A stretch of 40,208 nucleotides of DNA from Sphingomonas sp. AOB5 (GTDB lineage Bacteria; Pseudomonadota; Alphaproteobacteria; Sphingomonadales; Sphingomonadaceae). Position numbers and translations under genes: made by a program. The notes under the pieces were generated by a model. That model was given only the letters and a program-made list of their open reading frames with translations, was not told the origin of the DNA and made no database searches. Positions 32,217 to 40,208 of this stretch are shown piece after piece; the stretch's first letter is position 1; each line of letters starts with the position of its first letter. The DNA is taken from contig NZ_JARNTV010000033.1 of the NCBI RefSeq assembly GCF_029433115.1, positions 1-40,208 on the forward strand. The letters run 5' to 3'.

Positions 32217-33452
32217 CTAGTCTGCATCGCGGGGCGCCTGCTTGTGGAAGCGCCCGCCTTTCATGATCGCGTGTAGCCGCGCCTTGTCCTGAAGGATCGC
32301 GATGTCGCCCAGCGGATCGCCATCGACCAGCAGCAGGTCCGCAAGCAACCCCGCGCGCACCTCGCCGACGGGCAGATCCATCAGCGCACCGCCATCGCGC
32401 GTCGCCGCCGACAGCGCCTGCGCCTGCGTGAAGCCGAACAAATCGACGAACAGCTGCAGATCGCGGGCGTTGCGGCCGATGGGGTTGTAGGGGAAACCAT
32501 AATCCCCGCCGGGCAGCACGCGGATACCGCGCTTGCGCATCTTCGGGATGACATCGGCCATCAGTTCCAGGCCGGAGACTGCGCCCATCCGCTCCGCTTC
32601 GGCCCAGCCGATGCCGAACGCCTCTGCTTCATGACATCGCGCCCAGAGCAGGCCCGGCGCGGGCGCGGTGAAGAGATGATCGCGGCGCGCCTCCATCAGG
32701 TCTAGCGCTTCCTCATCGGCATAGGTGCAGTGGAAGATCGCGCGGAAGCCCGCCCGCGTGGCGCGCTTCACCGCTTCGGCAGCCTGGGCGTGACAGGCGA
32801 GCCAGATCCCCGCCTCGCGCGCCGCTTCGCCGATCGCCTGTGCCTCGTCCTCGGAGTACATCAGCACCTGCGATCCGCCGGGCGCGAAGCCTTCGTCGCT
32901 CGACATCAGGAACTTGATCGTGTCGCAGCCGATCGCCTTCATCCGGTGGACATAGGCGCGCAGGCCCTGGATGCTGCGGTCATGGGTGGGGTCATGCCCC
33001 TCGGGCACGCCGACCACGCCTTCCATGCCCTTTTCGAGCGCCGAGGCGCGCAAGCGCGGGCCGGGCAATTCGCCGGTATCGATCCGGTCGCGCAATTCCG
33101 GTTCGAAGCGCTCGCCGAGCGATCCGGCGGAATAGGCGCTGGTGAAGCCGTGATCGAGCGTGATCCGGGCATTGTCCGCGGTGACGCGGCGATGCTCGTC
33201 CTCGGGCAGCTTCATGCTGTTGATCACGCGTTCGACCGAGCTTGGCCAGGTGAGGTGCGCATGTGCCTCGACCAGCCCGGGCATCAGCGTGCGGCCCTTG
33301 CCTTCGATCACCGTCGCGCCGCTGCGATCCAGCCGTTCGTCGCCGCGCGCGACCGCCGCGATCCGATCGCCGCGCACCAGCACTTCGCCGGGGAACAGCG
33401 GCGTATCGCTGCCGTCGAAGATGTTGACGCCGGTGAAGAGCGTGGCGCTCAC
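32217..33452 (-). CDS. Metal-dependent amidohydrolase
   Basis: A 411-residue cytoplasmic amidohydrolase (imidazolonepropionase/prolidase-like branch). Metal residues are His64 and His66 in EAHAHL, Lys180 in DTIKFLMS, His221 in ACHAQA, His241 in FHCTYAD and Asp317 in PGGDYGF, so a two-metal centre with a carbamylated lysine is expected. It hydrolyses an amide, lactam or similar bond; the substrate is unknown. It starts at GTG 33452, overlapping the GlcG-like stop by four bases (GTGA), so translation is coupled. It is the fourth gene of the leftward group beginning at 35191. Confidence 0.9.
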   Translation of the reverse strand: MSATLFTGVNIFDGSDTPLFPGEVLVRGDRIAAVARGDERLDRSGATVIEGKGRTLMPGLVEAHAHLTWPSSVERVINSMKLPEDEHRRVTADNARITLDHGFTSAYSAGSLGERFEPELRDRIDTGELPGPRLRASALEKGMEGVVGVPEGHDPTHDRSIQGLRAYVHRMKAIGCDTIKFLMSSDEGFAPGGSQVLMYSEDEAQAIGEAAREAGIWLACHAQAAEAVKRATRAGFRAIFHCTYADEEALDLMEARRDHLFTAPAPGLLWARCHEAEAFGIGWAEAERMGAVSGLELMADVIPKMRKRGIRVLPGGDYGFPYNPIGRNARDLQLFVDLFGFTQAQALSAATRDGGALMDLPVGEVRAGLLADLLLVDGDPLGDIAILQDKARLHAIMKGGRFHKQAPRDAD

Positions 33453-33883
33453 GCCCCGGTATCCGCCTTCAGTCCCGCCGCCAGGATCGCGCCGATGGCA
33501 CAGATTTCGTCATTGTCCGAGCTGTCTCCACTGACACCGAGCGCGCCGAGCAGCACCCCCGCCGCATCGCGGATCAGCACGCCGCCGGGAACGGGCACGA
33601 TCCCCCTTTCCAGCACGCCGGTCAGCGCCGCCAAGAAGCCCGGCATCGCCGATGCGCGCCGGGCAAGCTCGCGCCCGCCGAACCCCATTGCGAGGCAGCC
33701 GGCCGCCTTCGCCCCCGCGATATCGCTCCGCCCGATCGACGCACGCGAATCGCGCAGCAGGGCGAGTGGATGGCCACCGGCATCGAGCACCACCGCGCAC
33801 AAGGGCGCGAAGCCGCGGCGGCCTGCCTCGGCGAGTGTCGCGGCGCAGATGTCCATCGCGATCCGGTGATCGAGGCCGCTCAC
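33449..33883 (-). CDS. GlcG/HbpS-family protein
   Basis: A 144-residue small protein of the heme-degrading domain/GlcG family: FAPLCAVVLDAGGHPLALLRD, then IAGAKAAGCLAMGFGGRELA and the ending ALGVSGDSSDNDEICAIGAI. GTG 33883 overlaps the GST stop (GTGA) and has GGAAG upstream, which fixes the start; the longer open frame is inside the GST gene. Members occur in many small-molecule catabolic clusters, but their biochemical role is poorly defined. Translational coupling on both sides suggests fixed stoichiometry with GST and amidohydrolase. Confidence 0.85.
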   Translation of the reverse strand: MSGLDHRIAMDICAATLAEAGRRGFAPLCAVVLDAGGHPLALLRDSRASIGRSDIAGAKAAGCLAMGFGGRELARRASAMPGFLAALTGVLERGIVPVPGGVLIRDAAGVLLGALGVSGDSSDNDEICAIGAILAAGLKADTGA

Positions 33884-34596
33884 CGGAAGCTTCCGCCCGG
33901 ACCATGGCTGGCAGGCGGCGCGGCCGGGACGACCAGACCGTTCGCTTCGAGCCATGCCAACGCCTCGGCCTCATGCTCCAGCATCCGCTGCGTCGCGGGG
34001 CGTTCGTTTATCCGCGCATGGTGATCAGCGAAGGCCGGATAAGGCGATCTGTCGAGCGCATCGCCGACCCGGAACCAGATCCAGTAGATATAGGCATCGA
34101 GCGTCGACCAGCGATCACCCAGCATCCATGGCTGGGCGGACAGGCGCTGTTCGATCAGCGCGAAATTGGGCAGCATCGCCTGACGCGCGATCTCGCTGAC
34201 CTGTGCCTTGGCGTCGCTGGCGTCGCCCACGAAGAATTGCGGCAGGCGCATCCGGGTGATGATCGGATGCATGCCCGATGCGCACCACAGCAGATCGGAG
34301 AGGATCGGCGCATCGGCCATCGGATCGCCGGTGATCGGCAGCAGGTCCGCTTCCGGAAGCAGCCGGGCGAGCGTCCACTGAATCGCCGCATTCTCGGTCA
34401 CCGGCGTGCCGTCGACGGTGATTGCGGGCACCTTCCCCTTGGGATTGATCGCCAGATAATCGGGCGCGCGATGCTCCCCGGCCATGAACTTCACGAGGTG
34501 GCGCTCGTACGGCACGCCCGCTTCCTCGAGCGCCAGCATCGGCACGCGCGAGCAGGAACCCGGCGCGAAATAGAGCGTGATCGCGGGCGCCGCCAT
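33880..34596 (-). CDS. Glutathione S-transferase-like protein
   Basis: A 238-residue cytosolic GST. The thioredoxin-fold N-domain starts ITLYFAPGSCSRVPMLALEE with Cys15 as possible active residue (beta-class-like), followed by the cis-proline motif GKVPAIT and the glutathione-binding TENAAI. An all-helical C-domain contains STLDAYIYWIW. ATG 34596 lies one base after the NmrA-like stop. The C-terminus (PPASHGPGGSFR) is disordered-looking. In sphingomonads such GSTs take part in ether cleavage, dehalogenation or isomerisation of aromatics. The role here is unproven. Confidence 0.9.
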   Translation of the reverse strand: MAAPAITLYFAPGSCSRVPMLALEEAGVPYERHLVKFMAGEHRAPDYLAINPKGKVPAITVDGTPVTENAAIQWTLARLLPEADLLPITGDPMADAPILSDLLWCASGMHPIITRMRLPQFFVGDASDAKAQVSEIARQAMLPNFALIEQRLSAQPWMLGDRWSTLDAYIYWIWFRVGDALDRSPYPAFADHHARINERPATQRMLEHEAEALAWLEANGLVVPAAPPASHGPGGSFR

Positions 34597-34597
34597 G

Positions 34598-35191
34598 TCA
34601 GTAGCCGACGGTGAAGCGGGTACGGACATGCGCGGGATGCTCGAGCTCATCGGCGATCGCGATGGCGTAATCCTCATAGCTGATGCCGCTGCGGCCCTCG
34701 GCCCAGAACAGCAGATCGTCCTTGCCGGTGCGGAACTTGCCGGTACGCTCGCCGGGGACGAATTCGCGCGAGGGCGAGAGGAAGGTCCAGTCGAGATCCT
34801 CGACCTCGCGCAGCTGGCCGAGGAAGCGCGCACCCTTGCCGACCTCCTCCTTCGCCATTTCGGGGAAGTCGGGCCGCTCGCCTTCGCGCACGCCCGGTGC
34901 GAACCACAAAGTGCCCGCGCCGCCGACCACGACATAGCGGCTCACCCCCGAGGCACGGACCGCGTCGATCAGCAATTGCGTATCGAAGAACTTGAATTTG
35001 ACCGAGCTGACCACCGCGTCGTGACCGCGCAGCGCTTCGGCAAGCGCGGCGGTATCGGTGGCGTCCACTGCCACCCCGTCGCCATCGTCGATTCCGCGGG
35101 CGATCCGCGTCACGTCATGACCGCGCGCGCGAAGCTCGGTCACGATACGCTGCCCCGCATTGCCGGTTGCCCCGATGACTGCGACCTTCAT
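34598..35191 (-). CDS. NmrA-like NAD(P)-binding reductase
   Basis: A 197-residue atypical SDR: the dinucleotide motif GATGNAGQR at residues 7-15, then VVSSVKFKFFD and YVVVGGAGTLW. It lacks the usual YxxxK, as NmrA/flavin-reductase-like proteins do. ATG 35191 has GGGAGAG upstream. It is the first gene of the leftward group and diverges from the MFS gene. It may act as a redox enzyme or a redox sensor. The substrate is unknown. Confidence 0.87.
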   Translation of the reverse strand: MKVAVIGATGNAGQRIVTELRARGHDVTRIARGIDDGDGVAVDATDTAALAEALRGHDAVVSSVKFKFFDTQLLIDAVRASGVSRYVVVGGAGTLWFAPGVREGERPDFPEMAKEEVGKGARFLGQLREVEDLDWTFLSPSREFVPGERTGKFRTGKDDLLFWAEGRSGISYEDYAIAIADELEHPAHVRTRFTVGY

Positions 35192-35354
35192 TCCGCTCTC
35201 CCGATCCGTTTCGGCGCGGTCCTAACGGCGCATCGGGCACGAGGCGCATGGATATTGCCGATAGCTTGCATCCACGCTCCGCGTTTGAGGCGCGGGGCGC
35301 GAATGGCTAGCGGGAATGCGAGCTGCGCCGAATGCGGCCGGGAGGGGTATGCGT
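35192..35354. promoter_or_regulatory. Divergent promoter region of region C
   Basis: 163 bp separate the NmrA-like and MFS starts. I see GGCGC repeats near 35213 and 35227, and the dyad TGGAT-N16-ATCCA around 35249-35274, which could be LysR-type binding DNA. I cannot place promoter hexamers with confidence. Confidence 0.4.
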
Positions 35355-36692
35355 ATGACCAGCGAGACGAGAACGACCCGAGGGTTGGCCGCCTATGTCG
35401 TCTTCGTGCTGCTGCTGGCGTCGCTCTTTTCCTATCTCGACCGGCACATCCTTTCGCTGACCGTACCCGCGATCAAGGCGTATCTGCATATCACCGATAC
35501 GCAGGTGAGCCTGTTGCAGGGCTTCGCCTTCGCGGCCTTCTACGGCACCGTCAGCATCCCGATGGGCTGGGCAGCGGACCGAATGAACCGGCGCAACCTG
35601 ATCATCGGCGGGATCGTGGCGTGGAGCATGGCGACCATCGCCTGCGGCCTCGCCACCAGCTACGAACAGTTGCTGGTCGCGCGGATGGTGGTGGGCATCG
35701 GCGAAGCGGCGCTGATCCCGGCGGCCTTCTCGATCATCGCCGACCTGTACGAACCGAACCGTCGCGGCCGCGCACTGGGCGTCTTCTCGATCGGGCTGTT
35801 CGCAGGCGCGGGGCTGGCCTTCATCGTCGGCGGGGCGATCCTCAACCAGTTCCGCGACGTGCCCAGCATCACCCTGCCGATCTTCGGCGAGCTGCTGGTG
35901 TGGAAGGCCGCGTTCGTGATCGTCGGCGCGCCGGGTCTGCTCGTCGCGCTGCTGCTGCTCACCATTCCCGAGCCGGTGCGCGTCAACGCCGCCAAGGCGA
36001 AGGACGATCTGAACGATTCGATGATCGGCTATTTCCGCACGCATCTCGGCGCGCTGTTCTGCATCTGGGGGGCCTATACCCTGCTCTCGGTCGTCTCGTT
36101 CGGCATGGGCGCCTGGTCGGCGACGATGCTGGTGCGCAAGTTCGGACTGGCGATGGGCGATGCGGGTTTCGCGATCGGGCTTTCCAGCCTGATCGGCGGG
36201 ATCGCAGGATGCCTGATCGGCGGATGGCTGGGCGATCGCTGGACGCGAACGCAAGCGTTCGGCGGCAAGTTCCGCCTGACGCTGGTCTGGTGGCTGGGTA
36301 GCCTGCCCGCGCTGATCGGTTTCGTGCTGATCGACAATGTCGCGATCGCGTCGGTCTTCTACGGCGCCTACTTCATGATGAACGCGATCGGCTATGTCAG
36401 CGCGTCCGCGGTGATCCAGGATATCGTGCCGTCGAGCATGCGCGGCCGCGCTTCGGCAGTGTGGCTGCTGCTGACCGGCGTGCTGGGTCAGGGCTTCGGC
36501 CCGATGGCGGTGGCGCTGACCACCGACAAGATCTTCGCCAACGAAGCCGCCTTGCCCTGGTCGCTGCTGACCGTCGGCGTGCCGCTGGCACTGGGCGGCA
36601 TCCTGCTCTCGTCGCTGGGCCTGCGTCATTACGAACAGGCCCGCCGCGAAGTCGACATCATCGAAGGGCGCGCGGCGCCCGCTACGGCTTGA
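35355..36692 (+). CDS. MFS transporter
   Basis: A 445-residue inner-membrane transporter with 12 predicted membrane segments. Segment 1 is YVVFVLLLASLFSYLDRHIL with the Asp-Arg pair of aromatic-acid or spinster-like MFS members. The loop 2-3 motif GWAADRMNRRNLI is intact, and RGRASAVW marks the second half. ATG 35355 is preferred because GGAGGGG is 7 nt upstream; ATG 35349 sits too close. It heads the rightward group. It probably moves the substrate from periplasm to cytoplasm after the TonB receptor step. Confidence 0.91.
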   Translation: MTSETRTTRGLAAYVVFVLLLASLFSYLDRHILSLTVPAIKAYLHITDTQVSLLQGFAFAAFYGTVSIPMGWAADRMNRRNLIIGGIVAWSMATIACGLATSYEQLLVARMVVGIGEAALIPAAFSIIADLYEPNRRGRALGVFSIGLFAGAGLAFIVGGAILNQFRDVPSITLPIFGELLVWKAAFVIVGAPGLLVALLLLTIPEPVRVNAAKAKDDLNDSMIGYFRTHLGALFCIWGAYTLLSVVSFGMGAWSATMLVRKFGLAMGDAGFAIGLSSLIGGIAGCLIGGWLGDRWTRTQAFGGKFRLTLVWWLGSLPALIGFVLIDNVAIASVFYGAYFMMNAIGYVSASAVIQDIVPSSMRGRASAVWLLLTGVLGQGFGPMAVALTTDKIFANEAALPWSLLTVGVPLALGGILLSSLGLRHYEQARREVDIIEGRAAPATA

Positions 36693-36702
36693 GGAGAACC
36701 CC

Positions 36703-37194
36703 ATGTCCATTCGCCTGGCCCTGCTGCTCGCTGCAGCCGCACCGCTTGCCGCCGACACGCCGCCCGGCGCCGAAACGCCGACGCGCAAGGAAGCCGCAAA
36801 CAAGGCGGTGGCGCTCGGCTATATCGACATGGTGTGGGTGCAGCATAGGCCCGTCGAAGGCTTTTCCCGCTATGTCGACGCCAAGTCGATCCACTATCCC
36901 GGCAAGCCCGGCGGATCGAACCCCGAGGGGCTGGCGCGCTTCCTGAAGGGCTTTCCCAACTTCCGCTACAATGTGAAGCGGGTGTTCACCGATGGCGATT
37001 ATGTGATCGTCCATTCGCTGCTGACCGGCGTGCCGGGAACCGGCGAGCTGGTGAAAAGCCCGCAGCCCGGCGTCGAACCCAGGCCCAAGGTGGGCGACGA
37101 AGTGGTCGACATCTATCGCATCCGGAACGGCAAGATCGTCGAGCATTGGGATACGATCGAAGCGATCGGCGGCACTGCCGAGGGCGTGTTCTAG
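36703..37194 (+). CDS. SnoaL/NTF2-like protein with signal peptide
   Basis: A 163-residue protein with a hydrophobic signal (residues 1-17) and a SnoaL-like domain: ALGYIDMVWVQHRPVEGF, NPEGLARFLKGFPNFRY, then VVDIYRIRNGKIVEHWDTIE. The final motif is typical of this cone fold. It is probably periplasmic, unlike the related protein at 26073. GAGGAGA precedes the ATG. It lies 10 bp after the MFS stop and 1 bp before the dioxygenase gene, so it is in their operon. Function is unknown. Confidence 0.87.
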   Translation: MSIRLALLLAAAAPLAADTPPGAETPTRKEAANKAVALGYIDMVWVQHRPVEGFSRYVDAKSIHYPGKPGGSNPEGLARFLKGFPNFRYNVKRVFTDGDYVIVHSLLTGVPGTGELVKSPQPGVEPRPKVGDEVVDIYRIRNGKIVEHWDTIEAIGGTAEGVF

Positions 37195-37195
37195 G

Positions 37196-38122
37196 ATGCG
37201 GATCAAGGCGTTCCACCATGTCCGCTTCGGCGTGACCGATCTCGACCGCACCCAGTCGTTCGCAAGCGATTTCGGGCTGCACCTCGCCCGGCGCGACGGC
37301 GACCGGCTGTGGATGCGGAGCGGCGGCGGCGACGCGTTCTGCTACTATGCCGAAACCGGCGCGCGCGCGTTCACCGGGCTGGGCTTCCTCGTCGAGAGCA
37401 TGGACGATCTCGACGAAGCCGTGCGCCTGCATGGTGCCGGCCCGATCCGTGCGCTCGAGGGTCCGGGAGGCGGCAGCGCCGTGACGCTGGAAGGGCCCGA
37501 AGGCATCCGCGTCGATCTGGTTCATGGCATTACCGAAGCGGCCGCTCAGCCCTCGCCGCCCGAGATGCGGCTGAACTTTCCCGGCAGCATCGTGCGGCTG
37601 AAGGACCCGCAGCATGGCCGCGAAATGGCGCCGCCCAAGCTGTTCCGGCTGGGGCATATCGGCATGTATGTGCAGAGCTTCGCCACCTGCGCCGAATGGT
37701 TCCAGCGCGTGCTGGGGCTGAAGATCAGCGACACGATCCATAATGGCGATCCCGAACAGCGCATCGTCGGCTTTCTCCGGCTGGATCGCGGCGACGATTA
37801 TGTCGATCACCATACGCTGTTCCTCGCGCAGTTCGGCAAGACCGATTGCCATCATATCTCGTTCGAAGTCGCCGATTTCGAAGCGCAGTTCATGGCGCAT
37901 CGCTGGCTGGAAAGCCGTGGCTGGACACCCAATTGGGGCGTGGGACGCCACCCGCTGGGCAGCCATGTGTTCGATGTGTGGTTCGATCCGGACGGCTATC
38001 GTTTCGAGACCTTTTCGGACACCGACATGGTCAATGCCGGGCACGCGGCAGGCAATCACGATGTGCACCATGCGCAGATGGACCTGTGGAGTTCCGAATC
38101 GCCGCAGCGCTATTTCGAATGA
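37196..38122 (+). CDS. Two-domain VOC extradiol-type dioxygenase
   Basis: A 308-residue vicinal-oxygen-chelate protein with two repeated modules (about residues 5-110 and 150-275). The second holds the 2-His-1-carboxylate set: His154 (RLGHIGMYV), His219/220 (CHHISFEV) and Glu271 (YRFETFSD). This is the pattern and length of iron-dependent catechol 2,3-dioxygenase-like ring-cleaving enzymes. The N-terminal module keeps the fold only. It starts one base after the SnoaL-like stop and overlaps cytochrome b561 by four bases. It is the best evidence that region C handles an aromatic diol, though other VOC reactions are possible. Confidence 0.88.
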   Translation: MRIKAFHHVRFGVTDLDRTQSFASDFGLHLARRDGDRLWMRSGGGDAFCYYAETGARAFTGLGFLVESMDDLDEAVRLHGAGPIRALEGPGGGSAVTLEGPEGIRVDLVHGITEAAAQPSPPEMRLNFPGSIVRLKDPQHGREMAPPKLFRLGHIGMYVQSFATCAEWFQRVLGLKISDTIHNGDPEQRIVGFLRLDRGDDYVDHHTLFLAQFGKTDCHHISFEVADFEAQFMAHRWLESRGWTPNWGVGRHPLGSHVFDVWFDPDGYRFETFSDTDMVNAGHAAGNHDVHHAQMDLWSSESPQRYFE

Positions 38123-38715
38123 GCGAGGAAGCCGAACTTCCGGTCGAAGCACCGATAGAGTTTCCCGCGGAGGAACCGGACAGCTACTCGCGCGGCGCGA
38201 TCATGCTGCACTGGATCACCGCAGCATTGGTGCTGTCGACGATCCCGCTCGGCTGGTTCGGCGCAAGCTTCGAAAGTGCCGCGGCGCAGACCGCGACCAA
38301 TGCGCACAAGCTGATCGGCATGGCGATCCTGGCGCTGACGCTCGCGCGGATCGGCTGGCGGATCGCGCATCGTCCGCCGCCCTATCCCGACGCGATCGGT
38401 CCGCGCGTGCGCCTTGCCGCGAAGATCGTCCATAGCGCCATCTACGCCCTGCTCGTCATCCTGCCGCTGACCGGCTGGTGGATGAGTTCGGCGGTGCCCA
38501 AGCGCCATCCGATCGGGTTCGAGGGCGTGATCGAGTTGCCTTTCCTGCCGATCGCGCAGAGCTGGGCATCGGCGGGACCGGCGCATGCGCTGCACGTCAA
38601 TCTCGGCTGGGTGATGGTGGCGCTCGCGCTGCTGCATATCGGCGCGGCGCTGAAGCACCATTTTGTCGACCGTGACACGGTGCTCCTGCGGATGACCCGC
38701 GTGCGGAAGCGATAG
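38119..38715 (+). CDS. Cytochrome b561-family protein
   Basis: A 198-residue inner-membrane di-heme cytochrome with four predicted helices. Candidate heme ligands are His31 (LHWITA), His63 (NAHKLIG), His105 (KIVHSAIY) and His173 (LLHIGAAL). A 25-residue acidic N-terminal tail precedes helix 1. ATGA overlap with the dioxygenase gene couples translation. Members pass electrons from quinol to periplasmic partners or scavenge superoxide. Presence directly after an oxygen-using enzyme suggests a redox role in the pathway. Confidence 0.9.
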   Translation: MSEEAELPVEAPIEFPAEEPDSYSRGAIMLHWITAALVLSTIPLGWFGASFESAAAQTATNAHKLIGMAILALTLARIGWRIAHRPPPYPDAIGPRVRLAAKIVHSAIYALLVILPLTGWWMSSAVPKRHPIGFEGVIELPFLPIAQSWASAGPAHALHVNLGWVMVALALLHIGAALKHHFVDRDTVLLRMTRVRKR

Positions 38716-38791
38716 CTGGGTTCGATCAAAGCGGTTTGTCGCCGCATCGGCCGGTTCCTAAGGCGAGCCAGGATCCGGTGGGAGAGGTAAT

Positions 38792-40126
38792 GTGGCTGAG
38801 TGGTTGAAGCGCGCGGTGACCGCGGAAGTTCGCGCGGACATGGACCGCAAGGTTCGCGATACGGTCGAGGCGATTCTCGCCGATATCGAGAAGCGCGGCG
38901 ACGCTGCGGTGCGCGAGCTGAGCATCAAGTTCGACGGCTGGGACCGCGAGGATTACCGCCTGAGCCAGCGCGAGATCGACGACTGCCTCAATTCGCTGAC
39001 GCGTCAGGACATCAAGGACATCGAGTTCGCGCAGGCACAGGTACGCAACTTCGCGCAGATCCAGCGTGATTCGATGAAGGACGTCGAGGTCGAGACGCTG
39101 CCCGGCGTGATCCTGGGCCACAAGAACATCCCGGTGAATGCTGCGGGCTGCTACGTCCCCGGCGGCAAATATCCGCTGCTGGCCAGCGCGCATATGAGCG
39201 TGATCACCGCCAAGGTGGCGGGCGTACCGCGCGTCATCACCTGCGCGCCGCCGTTCGACGGCAAGCCCGCGCGCGCGATCGTCGCGGCGCAGGCGATGGC
39301 CGGTGCCGATGCGATCTATGCGCTGGGCGGCATCCAGGCGATCGGCGCGATGGCGCTGGGGACGCAGAGCATCGATCCGGTCGACATGCTGGTCGGCCCC
39401 GGCAACGCCTTCGTCGCCGAAGCCAAACGCCAGCTGTTCGGCCGCGTCGGCATCGATCTGTTCGCCGGACCCACTGAGACGATGGTGATCGCCGACGAGA
39501 CCGTCGATGGCGAACTGTGCGCCACCGACCTGCTGGGTCAGGCCGAGCATGGGCCGGAAAGCCCTGCGATCCTGATCACCAACAGCCGCAAGCTGGCCGA
39601 GGATACGATCCGCGAAGTCGAGCGGCTGCTGACCATCCTGCCAACCGCCAGCATCGCGGCAAAGGCATGGGAGAATTACGGCGAGGTGATCGTGTGCGAC
39701 TCCTATGAGGAGATGCTGCAGGTCGCCGATTTCTATGCCAACGAGCATGTGCAGGTGATGACCCGCGACCCGGATTATTTCCTGAAGAACATGACCAATT
39801 ACGGCGCGCTGTTCCTGGGGCCGCGCACCAACGTGTCGTACGGCGACAAGGTGATCGGCACCAACCACACGCTGCCGACGAAGAAGGCGGCGCGCTATAC
39901 CGGCGGGCTGTGGGTCGGCAAGTTCCTCAAGACCTGCACCTATCAGCGCGTGACCACCGACGAGGCGACCACGCTGATCGGCGAATATTGCAGCCGGTTG
40001 TGCGCGCTCGAAGGGTTCGCCGGACATGGCGAGCAGGCCAATATCCGCGTGCGCCGCTATGGCGGGCGCAACGTGCCCTATGCCGGCGCGGTCGAGCCTT
40101 CGGATCTGACCCGCGTCGATGCCTGA
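38792..40126 (+). CDS. HisD-family dehydrogenase, catabolic paralogue
   Basis: A 444-residue zinc- and NAD-dependent alcohol dehydrogenase of the histidinol dehydrogenase family, which oxidises a primary alcohol through aldehyde to acid. Visible motifs are [51 protein letters not shown] (zinc Gln and His), NEHVQVMT (catalytic Glu-His), [13 protein letters not shown] and GFAGHGE (zinc His). GTG 38792 follows GGAGAGG; the nearby ATG is out of frame. No histidine-synthesis genes lie nearby, so a catabolic role like that of HpsN-type homologues is likelier. It overlaps the following SDR by eight bases. Confidence 0.9.
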   Translation: MAEWLKRAVTAEVRADMDRKVRDTVEAILADIEKRGDAAVRELSIKFDGWDREDYRLSQREIDDCLNSLTRQDIKDIEFAQAQVRNFAQIQRDSMKDVEVETLPGVILGHKNIPVNAAGCYVPGGKYPLLASAHMSVITAKVAGVPRVITCAPPFDGKPARAIVAAQAMAGADAIYALGGIQAIGAMALGTQSIDPVDMLVGPGNAFVAEAKRQLFGRVGIDLFAGPTETMVIADETVDGELCATDLLGQAEHGPESPAILITNSRKLAEDTIREVERLLTILPTASIAAKAWENYGEVIVCDSYEEMLQVADFYANEHVQVMTRDPDYFLKNMTNYGALFLGPRTNVSYGDKVIGTNHTLPTKKAARYTGGLWVGKFLKTCTYQRVTTDEATTLIGEYCSRLCALEGFAGHGEQANIRVRRYGGRNVPYAGAVEPSDLTRVDA

Positions 40127-40208
40127 CGCCCTGCCCCGCACGCCCAGCTTCCGGCTCGATGGCCGCCGCGCACTGGTGACCGGCGCAGGTCGAGGGATTG
40201 GGCTGGCC
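40119..40208 (+). CDS. Short-chain dehydrogenase/reductase, 5' fragment
   Basis: Only 30 codons are visible: a proline-rich start, then [20 protein letters not shown], which carries the classical SDR cofactor motif TGxxxGxG. ATG 40119 overlaps the HisD-family stop by eight bases, so it is translationally coupled. HisD-like and SDR pairs occur in diol and polyol catabolism, where successive alcohol oxidations are needed. The rest lies beyond the window. Confidence 0.85.
   Translation, partial: MPDALPRTPSFRLDGRRALVTGAGRGIGLA

Noticed and set aside
38792..40126. Calling the HisD-family gene biosynthetic hisD
   Set aside because: There are no histidine genes around it. It is coupled to an SDR within a catabolic operon.

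Overview
The window looks like a chromosomal segment from an alphaproteobacterium of the order Sphingomonadales (Sphingomonas or a close relative). The basis is high GC, two TonB-dependent receptors, the receptor/glycosidase/MFS gene style, and the CCCCTCCCTGCAAGGGAGGGG type of intergenic repeat. It is gene dense: no stretch over 300 bases lacks a gene, and I see no rRNA, tRNA, CRISPR array or insertion sequence.

Region A (1-15482) is a polysaccharide-utilisation locus. In order it holds a sulfatase (cut by the left edge), a FadR-type GntR regulator, an SGNH esterase, a large sugar-type TonB-dependent receptor, an alginate-lyase-superfamily lyase, two GH43-like beta-propeller proteins, a GH115 alpha-glucuronidase, a GH5-like clan A hydrolase, a very small ORF, and a formylglycine-generating enzyme (FGE) whose frame is broken at its extreme C-terminus. 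Three intergenic regions carry near-identical 11-12 bp words (TTGGYMTGACAA) that fit the FadR-family operator pattern.

Region B (15492-25944) encodes an oxidative, non-phosphorylating galactose pathway of the De Ley-Doudoroff type: galactose 1-dehydrogenase, lactonase, IlvD/EDD-family sugar-acid dehydratase, exported mutarotase, a second FadR-type regulator, an SGLT-type sodium/sugar symporter, KDGal kinase (dgoK) and KDPGal aldolase (dgoA). A second sulfatase closes the block. A 20-bp word built around TTTATACGATA (18 of 20 identical) lies in both divergent promoter regions and is a candidate operator for the second regulator. Together A and B suggest capture, desulfation, de-esterification and cleavage of an acidic, probably sulfated, galactose-containing polysaccharide, followed by oxidative catabolism of the released galactose.

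Region C (26073-40208) is a different catabolic cluster arranged divergently around 35192-35354. Leftward: NmrA-like reductase, GST, GlcG-like protein, amidohydrolase, LysR regulator, SMP-30 hydrolase (apparently with an ATT start), DenD-like extended SDR, TonB-dependent receptor, SnoaL-like protein. Rightward: MFS transporter, SnoaL-like protein, two-domain VOC dioxygenase, cytochrome b561, a HisD-family dehydrogenase, and the start of an SDR. The substrate cannot be named from sequence. An aromatic or polyol-like small molecule is the best guess.

Both receptor genes are followed by a strong stem-loop terminator that ends about 13 nt before the start codon of the next gene. This suggests a shared way of lowering expression of the enzyme relative to the receptor.
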